DNA from: J027 sp965215855
Lineage (GTDB): Bacteria > Chloroflexota > Anaerolineae > Aggregatilineales > J027
Direction: 5' to 3'
DNA length: 64,000 bases
NCBI GenBank assembly: GCA_965215855.1
Contig: CBDCER010000003.1
Coordinates: 2,356,001 to 2,420,000 of the forward strand
Shown piece after piece: positions 24,889 to 33,443 of this stretch. Position numbers and translations under genes: made by a program. Below the pieces are notes generated by a model. The model made no database searches and was not told where the DNA came from. It saw only the letters and a list, made by a program, of their open reading frames with translations. Position 1 is the stretch's first letter. The number at the start of each line of letters is the position of its first letter.

Positions 24889-24947
24889 ACGAGGAATCAC
24901 ATCAAGGGTTTGGCTCCAAGTCTTATCAAACCCTCATGTCTCCTCGT
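24889..24947 (-). terminator. Long hairpin after the S1 gene
   Basis: ACGAGG/CCTCGT, ACAT/ATGT and GGGTTTG/CAAACCC form a nested stem of about 59 bases between the S1 gene stop (24963) and clpC. On the minus strand it is followed by TGTTTTC, so it probably ends the S1 transcript. Confidence 0.6.
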
Positions 24948-24962
24948 CGAGGTTGTTATGGA

Positions 24963-26429
24963 TTATTTCTCATCAGTGTCGGTCAGGTTCCAGTCAATGT
25001 CCATGTAATCAGGCGAATCGACCTGTTTCAAACTCAAGCCCAGCCGTCGTTGATTGCGATCAATCTTAATAATCCGTAGTGTCAACACATCACCTTTGCT
25101 CACGACCTCACGAGGATGGCGCACCCGATGTTCGGACAACTCGCTGACATGAATCAACCCTTCAATTTCGGGGTGATCCACCAGCCGTGCAAAAGCACCG
25201 AATTTGGTTAATTTTGTGATGCTGGCTTGGATCAATTGCCCTTTGACATATTGTTGCTCAACGTGCCGCCAGGGGTCATGTTCCAGACGGCGCATACTCA
25301 ATCCAATCCGCCGATGGTCACGATCCAGACTGATAACAGTGACTTCGACTTCTTGCCCAACCTCGACAACTTCATTGGGATGCGCCACATGTTTCCAGGA
25401 TAGCTCTGTCAGGTGAACCAGCCCATCTGCCCCGCCCAGGTTTACAAACGCGCCAAAGTCGGTGATGCTGGTGACCTGCCCTTTACGTTGGTCACCTATA
25501 TTCAATTCACTCAGCAGGCGTGATTTTTCACGCTCACGGCTGTCGCGGGTGGCAGCTTGCTCAGAGAGAATTAGGCGGTTACGCGAACGCTTGAGTTCCA
25601 CGACTTTGACATCAATGGTCTCACCAAGCATTTCGCCCCAGCGCGATTCAGGGCTATCACCGCCGGCCCTATCGCGGCGCTCCGGGCTGATCTGACTGGC
25701 GGGCACGAAACCGCGTAGCCGACCAAAGCGCACGATCAAGCCGCCTTTGTTGTAACCTGCCACTTTGCCAGTATAAATCTCTTTGCTTTCTAAAAAGTTT
25801 TCAGCCTGACGCCAATCGCTTTCTTCGAGGGCGCGGCTGATGGAAAGCACGGGTATTCCGTCAGAATTGGCTGCTGACAGAACATAGACCAATACAGGTG
25901 TTCCTTCTTGTAATTCCTGGAGGGTAGAACTGGTCAGCCGTTCTAGCTCTCGGCTATTAATGATGCCGTTGCCATGTTCACCCAGGTCAACCAGGATTTC
26001 AGTGGGAGATGTACTCAAGATAGTCCCGTCCAACAGAGTGCCGCGTTGCAGGCGACTGGTGTCATCATCCGTGCCGGTCTCATCTGCCGTGTCATCGTCA
26101 CTACTGGCTGGCATATCATCTTCAGTATCAGATGCCGCATCCTGAGTAGACTGAGTAGATGGCGTTGGCTCATCCACGGCTGCATCTGCCTCGCTAGTGT
26201 TGGGTAGTGCGTCATTTTCCTCATCAGTTTCGACATCAGCCGCTGCATCCAGAACGGAAGGTGCTGGTTCAGCCGTGACCACATCTGCCTCGCCAGTGCC
26301 GACTGGCTGGCTGGTATCTTCTAGACTCATCTCAGGAGCCTCATTCTCGGCCACAGGTTGGGGTTGCGCCTCTTCCTGCTGATCCGTCGTCTGTTGCTCA
26401 TCCCCCAAGGGCATATCGCGGGAATCCAT
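24963..26429 (-). CDS. S1 RNA-binding domain protein with four S1 motifs (RpsA-like)
   Basis: A 488-residue protein. The first 130 residues are extremely acidic and repetitive (Asp, Glu, Thr, Ala), probably disordered. Four S1 (OB-fold) modules follow at about 130-200, 212-285, 302-370 and 385-460; the last two are canonical, with VTSITDFGAFVNLGGADGLVHLTELSW and ITKLTKFGAFARLVD. S1 proteins bind single-stranded mRNA and, in RpsA, help load mRNA on the ribosome. Four modules and no IspH/LytB fusion fit the shorter ribosomal S1-like proteins of Gram-positives and Chloroflexota. A related three-module protein is encoded at 46003-46998. Transcribed alone, upstream of clpC. Confidence 0.88.
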   Translation of the reverse strand: MDSRDMPLGDEQQTTDQQEEAQPQPVAENEAPEMSLEDTSQPVGTGEADVVTAEPAPSVLDAAADVETDEENDALPNTSEADAAVDEPTPSTQSTQDAASDTEDDMPASSDDDTADETGTDDDTSRLQRGTLLDGTILSTSPTEILVDLGEHGNGIINSRELERLTSSTLQELQEGTPVLVYVLSAANSDGIPVLSISRALEESDWRQAENFLESKEIYTGKVAGYNKGGLIVRFGRLRGFVPASQISPERRDRAGGDSPESRWGEMLGETIDVKVVELKRSRNRLILSEQAATRDSREREKSRLLSELNIGDQRKGQVTSITDFGAFVNLGGADGLVHLTELSWKHVAHPNEVVEVGQEVEVTVISLDRDHRRIGLSMRRLEHDPWRHVEQQYVKGQLIQASITKLTKFGAFARLVDHPEIEGLIHVSELSEHRVRHPREVVSKGDVLTLRIIKIDRNQRRLGLSLKQVDSPDYMDIDWNLTDTDEK

Positions 26430-26857
26430 AGAATCTTATCTCCGTAAACGTATGTACGCACGGCACACGGCGCTCAAACATAATAATTCTGCCAACAAAA
26501 TATAGTAGGGAGGATAAGAAATGCCTTTCCCCACCAGCTTTACAGCGCCCGCCATTCGCGTCAGGTATGATCTGCCTTATCATGGATTTTTCCAGCAAGA
26601 CAGAGCAATACAGAAAATTACATGGCCGGAAAAACTATCTTGCCATTATACTATGCCCCCCACAAGAATTAAAGCCCTGAAAACAACCCCATATTGGCAT
26701 TGATTCAGTCGATTATTGGTTAAGAATGAACGAATTATCAATTGCGTGGTGTGCCATTATCACAATTTATGCTTAGTTGTGAAAAAAGCACACAAGCGAC
26801 CCACCAGGTGGTAGATCGCTCATGTAAGCGTGATATGTCGAAAAATATAGATTCAAA
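26430..26857. other. Intergenic region between S1 and PepSY genes
   Basis: A 428-base gap. It holds the terminator of the PepSY operon (26784-26820) and presumably the S1 promoter. A 60-codon frame on the plus strand at 26521-26703 has a good ribosome-binding site (GGGAGG, seven bases before ATG), but its product resembles nothing and has no domain pattern, so I do not call it a gene. Confidence 0.4.
26784..26820 (-). terminator. Terminator of the RR-HK-PepSY operon
   Basis: On the minus strand AGCGATCTACC, loop ACCT and GGTGGGTCGCT form an imperfect stem, followed within seven bases by TTTTTTC. It lies 38 bases after the PepSY gene stop. Confidence 0.7.
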
Positions 26858-27751
26858 CTATTCAGCGTGGCCTGTCATAGCGATGAATTCGCCGTGCCAA
26901 TGATGTAACCATACCTGCTCGGTGTAGCCATTCACGCTCAACATGCCTACAATCGCGCCATCTTCCTCGATATGCAATGTGTAGTAACCATAGAACACCA
27001 GAGGTTCACCGCCTACTGTCAGATCACCGTCGAAATCATCCAGGAATGCCTGTGCCAACTCAATAGCTTGTTCTTGTGTGATGGTCATCTCAATGCCATC
27101 GTAATCCGGATCAAAACCGCTCATCATACCAGGACCATAGCCCTCTGCGTGCATCCCATAGCGGGCATTCCACATCATATTGGGGCCGGGTTCGGGATAA
27201 ACAGTAGCCGTGGATGGATCAATCAGGAATTCAAATGCACCGCGCCCACTGTCAACTTCTGCCACCTCGGCGTAGAAGTGATTGTCGAATTGCATGATTT
27301 CGTGCAGTTCCAGGTTCTCATCTTCCCAGGCGGCAATATAGGCTTCGGCTACTGCGACCGCACTGTCTAAATTAAGCGTTGCGCCTTCTGTTGGAACCAA
27401 GTCAGCCGGAGGTGTCCAGGTCTGCATCATACCGAAATCGCCCATCATGCCCCCAGATTCCCATGTGTCATCATTCCACATCGGGTGGTTTTCCATATGC
27501 TGACCCCAGAATGGGCTGACACCAAAGCAATCTTCGTCACCATACATTATGCTAGGACCATGGCCGTGCATTCCACCACGCCCCCCCATCATGCCAGGGC
27601 CTCTACCGCCGGGATAGGTTGTTTCATCATCATGGCAAGGCCAATCGGTTCCACCTGGTCCCTGCGCCCAACTTACTGCTGTTGTAACCAACGTGAATGC
27701 CAGAATTGCGATGAGGCTAACTGCCAAAATCCCCAGAAAATTACGTGTCAT
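26858..27751 (-). CDS. Secreted Met/His/Gly-rich protein with PepSY-like domains
   Basis: A 297-residue exported protein with a signal peptide (residues 1-29, ending AVSWAQG). Residues 36-112 are unusually rich in Met, His and Gly (GPGMMGGRGGMHGHG, GGMMGDFGMMQ), the composition seen in periplasmic copper- or silver-binding proteins. Two PepSY-like alpha-beta units follow at about 125-190 (LDSAVAVAEAYIAAW) and 220-295 (ITQEQAIELAQAFLDDF). A metal-binding or envelope metal-stress role is an inference. It is third in an operon behind an OmpR-type regulator and a histidine kinase whose sensor loop has the same Met/His-rich composition, so it is probably their target. Confidence 0.75.
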   Translation of the reverse strand: MTRNFLGILAVSLIAILAFTLVTTAVSWAQGPGGTDWPCHDDETTYPGGRGPGMMGGRGGMHGHGPSIMYGDEDCFGVSPFWGQHMENHPMWNDDTWESGGMMGDFGMMQTWTPPADLVPTEGATLNLDSAVAVAEAYIAAWEDENLELHEIMQFDNHFYAEVAEVDSGRGAFEFLIDPSTATVYPEPGPNMMWNARYGMHAEGYGPGMMSGFDPDYDGIEMTITQEQAIELAQAFLDDFDGDLTVGGEPLVFYGYYTLHIEEDGAIVGMLSVNGYTEQVWLHHWHGEFIAMTGHAE

Positions 27752-27871
27752 TGTGTAGCGTCTCCTTTGGACTTTACGTGAGTATTCATCGTATCTGGAT
27801 CGTATTCTGGCAGGGTTGCTTAAAGCTGTGATGATGATTATGTGAAGTTTGTGTAAAGATTGTGTAGGATG

Positions 27872-28999
27872 TCATGCAACTGGCAATGTGAAATAGAAGG
27901 TGCTGCCCTGGCCCGGACCGTCACTATCGGCCCAAATGCATCCTCTGTGTGCCTCGACCAGATGGCGAGCAATGGTCAGGCCAATCCCACTACCACCGCT
28001 GGCTCGCGCTCGTGATTTGTCCACACGGTAAAATCGCTGGAAGATGCGCTGGAGGTCAGCAGGGTGCAAACCGAGACCTGTATCCACTACGGCAAATTGA
28101 ATGGCTGCATCCACCCGTTTAGCTGTTACGGTCACATGCTCACCTGCTGCGGTATAGTGTAGGGCGTTGCCGAGCAAATTGGTCAAGATCTGGCTGGTGC
28201 GATCAGTGTCGGCCTGGACTGTCGGTAAATCATCTGGCAAATCAAGATTGAGAGCTACTCCCTTGTCATCAAATTGTGGGCGTAGCCGTTCGGCAGCAGT
28301 GTGGATTAATTGGTACGGATCACAAGGCAACACATCCAGTACCATCGCTGCCGATTCGGCGTGTGAGAGTTCCTGTAAATCCTCAACCAGTCGTTGTAGG
28401 CGGGCCGCTTCGCCCTGTACCAATTGGAAGGCTTCTGCAGTAGGTTGAATCACACCATCTTCCAGACCTTCCATATAGCCCCGGATGCTGGCGAGCGGGG
28501 TCATCAATTCGTGGCTGACATCGGCCAGCAATTGACGTCGCATGTGTTCAGTTTCATCAAGTGCCGCTGCCATCTGATTAAAGCTCTGTGCCAGATCACC
28601 TAATTCGTCATCTGATGATTTTTTCAGACGTTGAGCATAGTTGCCATCAGCGATATGCTGGCTGGCCTCGACCATCGCGCCAATCGGTTTCACGATGCGG
28701 CGACTGACAAACCAACTGACACCTGCTGCCATTATGATCGCCACTATACCTGCTACAATCAGCGCCTCATCCACCGCTTGGCGAAAACTGGCATCGAGAT
28801 CATCATTGACATTTTGCGCAGCGTCCGACCTGTTGCTGCCCATCATGCCGCCGTTGCCCATGTGACCTGGTTCATCCATGTGGCCCATGATACGCGTGAA
28901 GTTTTGTGGTGCGACAAACGCCGTCGAGAGTGACAATGCGAGTAATCCGGCCACCACAACCACCAAATAGGAGAGAAAAAGTTTAGCTGTCAGGCGCAT
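27872..28999 (-). CDS. Sensor histidine kinase with Met/His-rich sensor loop
   Basis: A 375-residue membrane kinase. TM1 spans about residues 7-30, a short extracellular loop 31-77, TM2 78-98, HAMP 99-150. The dimerisation helix has the phospho-acceptor His163 in DVSHELMTPLASIRG, and the ATP-binding domain has its N box (NLLGNALHYT), G1 (VVDTGLGL) and G2 (GGSGIGLTIARHLVEAH). The external loop includes MGHMDEPGHMGNGGMMG, a pattern suited to binding Cu(I) or Ag(I), comparable in idea to CusS. It overlaps the response regulator by 17 bases, as is usual for translationally coupled pairs. The signal is inferred, not shown. Confidence 0.88.
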   Translation of the reverse strand: MRLTAKLFLSYLVVVVAGLLALSLSTAFVAPQNFTRIMGHMDEPGHMGNGGMMGSNRSDAAQNVNDDLDASFRQAVDEALIVAGIVAIIMAAGVSWFVSRRIVKPIGAMVEASQHIADGNYAQRLKKSSDDELGDLAQSFNQMAAALDETEHMRRQLLADVSHELMTPLASIRGYMEGLEDGVIQPTAEAFQLVQGEAARLQRLVEDLQELSHAESAAMVLDVLPCDPYQLIHTAAERLRPQFDDKGVALNLDLPDDLPTVQADTDRTSQILTNLLGNALHYTAAGEHVTVTAKRVDAAIQFAVVDTGLGLHPADLQRIFQRFYRVDKSRARASGGSGIGLTIARHLVEAHRGCIWADSDGPGQGSTFYFTLPVA

Positions 29000-29690
29000 C
29001 GTCTACAAACTTATAACCCACGCCGCGCACGGTGATGATGTGGCTTGGCTTGGCGGGGTCGTCTTCAAGTTTTTGGCGAATGTGACCGATATGCACATCA
29101 ACCACCCGCGAATCGCCATAATAATCGTAACCCCATACTTTTTGCAGTAATTGTTCACGATCCAGCACCATCCCGGCATAAGTCGCCAATGTCTTGAGCA
29201 AATTGAATTCGAGTGTCGTCAATTCGATCAGTTGACCGCTTTTCGAGACTTCGTACCGCTGTGGGTCAATGCGGATATGCGCGAAGTTCAACGGTGTTTC
29301 ACCGGTATTGGTCACTCGTCCCCGCCGCAAAATGGCTTTGACTCGTGCTACCAGTTCGCGTGGACTAAAAGGCTTGGTCATGTAATCATCCGCCCCGACA
29401 GTCAATCCCACCACGCGGTCCATCTCGTCGGACCGAGCGGTCAACATCAACACGTAGGATTCTGACTCACGGCGAATGTGTTGCAGAACCTCCAGGCCAT
29501 CCATACCAGGTAACATAATGTCCAGCACTACTAGATCCGGGCGGTAACGTCGGAACGCTGCCAGCCCGCCCGGACCATCCTCAGCAGTGTGAATTGTGTA
29601 ACCCTCGGTAGTGAGGTATGCCTCAACCAGATTACGGATATTGGCTTCGTCTTCTATAATCAGAATCGTTGTCATTGGAAAATGGGACAT
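28983..29690 (-). CDS. OmpR/PhoB-family response regulator
   Basis: A 235-residue two-domain regulator. The receiver domain (about 8-122) has the acidic pocket IIEDE, phospho-acceptor Asp57 in LVVLDIMLPGMDG, switch Thr in MLTARSDE and Lys106 in DDYMTKPFSP. The winged-helix DNA-binding domain (about 135-232) ends with SRVVDVHIGHIRQKLEDDP and TVRGVGYKFV, a canonical OmpR-type recognition helix and wing. ATG at 29690 and an in-frame ATG at 29675 (MTTILIIEDE) are both possible. It is the first gene of the operon with the histidine kinase and PepSY protein. Confidence 0.93.
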   Translation of the reverse strand: MSHFPMTTILIIEDEANIRNLVEAYLTTEGYTIHTAEDGPGGLAAFRRYRPDLVVLDIMLPGMDGLEVLQHIRRESESYVLMLTARSDEMDRVVGLTVGADDYMTKPFSPRELVARVKAILRRGRVTNTGETPLNFAHIRIDPQRYEVSKSGQLIELTTLEFNLLKTLATYAGMVLDREQLLQKVWGYDYYGDSRVVDVHIGHIRQKLEDDPAKPSHIITVRGVGYKFVDDAPDS

Positions 29691-29766
29691 GGAGTGTTTG
29701 GATTATGCCCATCTAATATTGAAACAGATAATCCAATTTTCTCCCGATCTTCCTTTTAGGATACCC

Positions 29767-30672
29767 TTATGATTTCAGGTGATCAAGCAATGTCTCAATG
29801 CCAGGTATATCTGGGCTGATGATTGACACTCCTTCCGCCATCAGCTTTTGATTGCCCTCTGCCGGATAATCTACCACAAATACCGGGCGTCCCTGTTCCC
29901 GTGCAAACCGGACTGCATGTAATGCTCCTCCGGGTATACCGGTCTCGATGACCACTAACGCCTGACTCAGACCGCTGATAATGCGATTCCGTGCTACCAG
30001 TTGCCCACTGGAGACTTGCATTTCGGGCGCGACTTCGGCCCATAACCCACCCCGTATATTCAATATCCGCCTTGCCAACACCTCATTTTCTGGTGGATAA
30101 ATGCACTTCACTCCTGAACCCAAAATAGCCACTGTGTTACCATTGCGAATATTGGCGACCGCACCTTTATGAGAATCGGCGTCGATGCCGTAGGCTAGTC
30201 CGCTGATGATAGTCCAGTTTGCATCAGTCAGATAATAGGCCAACAACTGTGCAAATTGAGTTGCAGTGGGGGTTGGCTGGCGTGTACCAACAATGGCGAC
30301 AGAATTTGTGCCAGGTAGTGTGCCACGTCCAAATAGCACTGGTGGGCGATCTGGCAAATCTCGCAATGCAAGCGGGTACTCGTCCATGTCCCATGTTACA
30401 ATGCGAATATCCTCGGCTTGCCAGCGGGCGATTTTGCGCTCAATATCGGCCAGATTCAGCGATTGAATCTGCTGCGTGATAGTCTTACCGATTCCGGGCA
30501 CAGCCATCAGCTCATCAGCACCGGCATTGAGTACGGTGCTGGGTGAGTCGAAGGTATCCAGCAATACACGCAATACCTTACCGCCAATGCGTGGAATTAA
30601 TCCTAAAGCAATTAACGCTGAGTTCATAGAATTCAGTATAGTTTGTGTGTTAAAATTTTGCGCGTGATCCAT
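29767..30672 (-). CDS. dprA: DNA processing protein DprA (Smf)
   Basis: A 301-residue protein that protects incoming single-stranded DNA and loads RecA during natural transformation. An N-terminal helix-hairpin-helix region (LDTFDSPSTVLNAGADELMAVPGIGKTI) leads to the Rossmann-like core: LFGRGTLPGTNSVAIVGTR, ISGLAYGIDADSHKGA, NTVAILGSGVKCIYPPENE and the binding-site region LVARNRIISGLSQALVVIE. The C-terminal winged helix of some DprA proteins is missing. Start could be 30672 or the ATG at 30627 (MNSALIALGLI), which fits the family better. It shares the strand with the downstream regulator operon, 76 bases apart. Confidence 0.92.
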   Translation of the reverse strand: MDHAQNFNTQTILNSMNSALIALGLIPRIGGKVLRVLLDTFDSPSTVLNAGADELMAVPGIGKTITQQIQSLNLADIERKIARWQAEDIRIVTWDMDEYPLALRDLPDRPPVLFGRGTLPGTNSVAIVGTRQPTPTATQFAQLLAYYLTDANWTIISGLAYGIDADSHKGAVANIRNGNTVAILGSGVKCIYPPENEVLARRILNIRGGLWAEVAPEMQVSSGQLVARNRIISGLSQALVVIETGIPGGALHAVRFAREQGRPVFVVDYPAEGNQKLMAEGVSIISPDIPGIETLLDHLKS

Positions 30673-30704
30673 CTTTGGAGATTGGCTGAGGAGGACTATA
30701 ACTG

Positions 30705-32213
30705 TTGATGATACGACGAGCTATTCTGACTTTGATGTTTTGTTTGCTGTTGACAGGTCACTTTAATTTATCACCGTCCTCTTATGCTCAACGTGGTGAC
30801 CCGGTGACCATGGCGAGCCAGACTTGTTATGTAGAAGTGCAATTGGGCTATTGGGCGGAATTGCGGCGTGGCCCCAGCTATAATTATGGTGTCAAGCGCA
30901 ATATTCCTTCCGGGGTCGAAATGCGTGTCTTCGGGCGCAACGAGGAGGGCGATTGGTTTCAGGTTTACCTGGACTATCCGCTGAACAAAATCGGCTGGCT
31001 CTATGACCAAAATCTCAATTTCTTCGGTCATTGCACGGATTTACCGGTGACAACGGATGATCTGGAACCAGAAGTACCGCTTGATCCACCACCGCCTGTG
31101 CCAGTGCCAAATTTCGCCAACGATGTGACCTTTGTTGAAGAAGAACGAATATTTTTCCTGAACGATGGTGTTGTTTATGTGCGGCATGAAGCGGATACCC
31201 TCCGCGCCCATATCATCATTGCTGATCTCAGCCATCCGAAGCTGGATGTGCAAACGGCGCTGATTGCTACGCCTGGCGTTCGCAATAATTTGATGAGCGA
31301 ATTTGCGACTGAATCGGGTGCATTTGTGGTGATTAATGGCGACTTTTATCATAGCAATTTTATTCCCCAAAATTTGATGCTGGTTGATTATGAACTCATT
31401 AGTGCCCCGCGCTATCGTGCCACTTTCGCCATTACCGAAGATCACACGCCATTTATGGGGTATTTCACTGAAGACTGGACATGGGACGGTAGCGTGGTCG
31501 CCGAAAATGATGCCTGGATACCGCTTCAGTGGGCCAATATCCCGTGCGAGGATGATTGGCTATGTCTCTACACAGACATTTGGGAGCAGTTGCCACTTCG
31601 CGAAGGCTATCTGGGCATTCGGGTGCTGCTTAGTCCTGATGATGAGGTGCTGTCAATCAGCGTCGACGAACCGCTGGAGATTCTTTCGGGACATCGTGTG
31701 CTGCGGTCTGGAGTAAATAGCGAGGCGGGGCGTTGGTTGCGTGATAATCTGGAAGTGGGCGATACAATTGAGATCCACACCACTACCGATCCTGATTGGC
31801 GCGATTATCAATTTGCTATCGGTGGCGGTCCCCTCATTGTGCGTGATGGGGAATTTTGGCAGGATTGCGACCTGGAAACTCCTGTTGAAGAGCGCGATTG
31901 TGAAGATTTTGGACAGGATTTTCGGACCAGCCACTATCACAATGCCTTCATTGCCCGTTCTGCATTAGGTTACAATCCAACTGCCAACACCCTGATTCTG
32001 ATTATGGTCGAAGGTTACAGTCTCTATGGTAGCCAGGGTATCAAACAACACGCTCTGGCAGAGATGTTTATCCGCTTTGGCGCAGAAACCGCCATGGAGT
32101 TCGATGGCGGAGGGTCGTCTCAATTATGGGTCCGGCACAATTCAGTCAATGGCTTCCGTGAATCGGGTGAACGGCGTATTTCCAATGCTTTGTTGTTGTT
32201 TTGGGATGATTAG
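30705..32213 (+). CDS. Secreted SH3 plus phosphodiester glycosidase (NAGPA/DUF2233) protein
   Basis: A 502-residue exported protein with signal peptide (residues 1-28). An SH3b module (about 35-110: ELRRGPSYNYGVKRN, NKIGWLYDQNL) is followed by a proline linker and a phosphodiester glycosidase domain (about 150-500). Its hallmarks are VVINGDFYHSN, the central AIGGGPLIVRDGE, ARSALGYN and the C-terminal AMEFDGGGSSQLW. Proteins of this family remove alpha-N-acetylglucosamine 1-phosphodiesters, or act on related sugar phosphodiesters in bacterial envelopes. The target here is unknown. It converges with the metallopeptidase gene, overlapping by four bases. Confidence 0.85.
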   Translation: MMIRRAILTLMFCLLLTGHFNLSPSSYAQRGDPVTMASQTCYVEVQLGYWAELRRGPSYNYGVKRNIPSGVEMRVFGRNEEGDWFQVYLDYPLNKIGWLYDQNLNFFGHCTDLPVTTDDLEPEVPLDPPPPVPVPNFANDVTFVEEERIFFLNDGVVYVRHEADTLRAHIIIADLSHPKLDVQTALIATPGVRNNLMSEFATESGAFVVINGDFYHSNFIPQNLMLVDYELISAPRYRATFAITEDHTPFMGYFTEDWTWDGSVVAENDAWIPLQWANIPCEDDWLCLYTDIWEQLPLREGYLGIRVLLSPDDEVLSISVDEPLEILSGHRVLRSGVNSEAGRWLRDNLEVGDTIEIHTTTDPDWRDYQFAIGGGPLIVRDGEFWQDCDLETPVEERDCEDFGQDFRTSHYHNAFIARSALGYNPTANTLILIMVEGYSLYGSQGIKQHALAEMFIRFGAETAMEFDGGGSSQLWVRHNSVNGFRESGERRISNALLLFWDD

Positions 32214-33385
32214 TCGGCGTAGGAAGGCGAGGCATAAAGACGACGCAGAGTATTCATGTCGCGCTGAGACATTTGGGTGACAAGGCGGCGTGTTTCCCGA
32301 TGGTACATAATGTCATCAGAGTTGGGACTATGCACGATCACGCCCATAGTATGCAACAGCTCATGCAGCACTGTGCCCTGCGGGTTATTGGTATCGGTGG
32401 CGATCAACGCATAACCACTGATAATCGGCCCGTTAGCCCCTTCTCCCTCATATTCAATGGCCCCACACCCGACCACTCGCGTCATGCTCAGTCCCACGCA
32501 GCGGCGCTGTACTTCGACAGGACTGACGATTTCGAGGATGATGTCGGCCTCGCGCCTACTATCAGTCAACACCATAGGCACAACTTGATTAATTTCGCGG
32601 ATAGCGTTATCGACTGCATTTACCCAGACCTGAGTTTGCAAGCCAGTCGCGTATAGCTTGACTGGCAATTGATAGAATCGCCGGTAGCGGCCATCATATG
32701 CTAGATATTCCATGGTGACGCCGTCACCTGATCCCTCCCAATATGTGTCTCCAAACTGGATTGGATCGGGCGTAGCGACTACTTTGACCACAGGAGGCAG
32801 CGTTGGTTGCGGAGTATCGGACGTTGGACGTACAAGAATTACATCACTGCCGCCCACATCATTAGAGAACACTTCTGAGATGCTGGGCGCAGCTTCCTGG
32901 AGTCGATCATACACCAAGACACCCGCCAAAATACTGACACCCAGCACGACTATCGCCAGCACAGAAGCAATGACATAGAAACGTGTCAATTGTTGGCGAG
33001 CTTGGTGTTTGCTGCGTTCGTGGGCGATGTAAGCTCGTTGAGCAGCGGCCTGCTGAGAAGGAGGTATCAAGGTGTATAGGGGTTGGTTGATCTTTGTTGC
33101 TCTGTTGGCGTTAGGTGGCGTAGCGAAACGAGGTGGAAGAACACCATTGTTCAAACGATCCAACGTGATATTAGCTTCGGGATAGTGCGGGGCTATCCGC
33201 AATACCTGTTCCAGGGCATAGCGGATCTGACGTGGGTCTTCCAGAGCATGGGCTGCCAGCCACCACCCTGACGCATTGGCAGGATAGTCACGGCAAATCG
33301 GCGCCAAAACCCGCAATGCAGCCTGGCGTTGGCCGGAGCGGATCAAACGATAAGCCTGGTTTAATTGAGACTGAATCGTATTCAT
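32210..33385 (-). CDS. Membrane-anchored zinc metallopeptidase with N-terminal TPR-like region
   Basis: A 391-residue protein. Residues 1-70 form TPR-like helices (QLNQAYRLIRSGQRQAALRVL), followed by a basic region and a single transmembrane helix at about 136-158. The outer part ends in a metzincin-like site: HELLHTMGVIVH (residues 341-352), with HExxHxxGxxxH zinc ligands, and a probable Met-turn in DDIMYH nine residues on. The order implies cytoplasmic TPRs and an extracellular protease, the matrixin-like group. The substrate and the role of the TPR part are unknown. No propeptide cysteine switch is seen. Start is ATG at 33385. Confidence 0.75.
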   Translation of the reverse strand: MNTIQSQLNQAYRLIRSGQRQAALRVLAPICRDYPANASGWWLAAHALEDPRQIRYALEQVLRIAPHYPEANITLDRLNNGVLPPRFATPPNANRATKINQPLYTLIPPSQQAAAQRAYIAHERSKHQARQQLTRFYVIASVLAIVVLGVSILAGVLVYDRLQEAAPSISEVFSNDVGGSDVILVRPTSDTPQPTLPPVVKVVATPDPIQFGDTYWEGSGDGVTMEYLAYDGRYRRFYQLPVKLYATGLQTQVWVNAVDNAIREINQVVPMVLTDSRREADIILEIVSPVEVQRRCVGLSMTRVVGCGAIEYEGEGANGPIISGYALIATDTNNPQGTVLHELLHTMGVIVHSPNSDDIMYHRETRRLVTQMSQRDMNTLRRLYASPSYAD

Positions 33386-33443
33386 CGAATTTGGAACGGG
33401 GATGAAACGTTACGCTCCATCCCCAATAATGATCGTTGGTTAT

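Noticed and set aside
26521..26703. Possible 60-residue protein with a good ribosome-binding site
   Set aside because: Amino acid composition and sequence show no recognisable domain or conserved pattern, and the region holds a terminator and promoter. Kept as intergenic.
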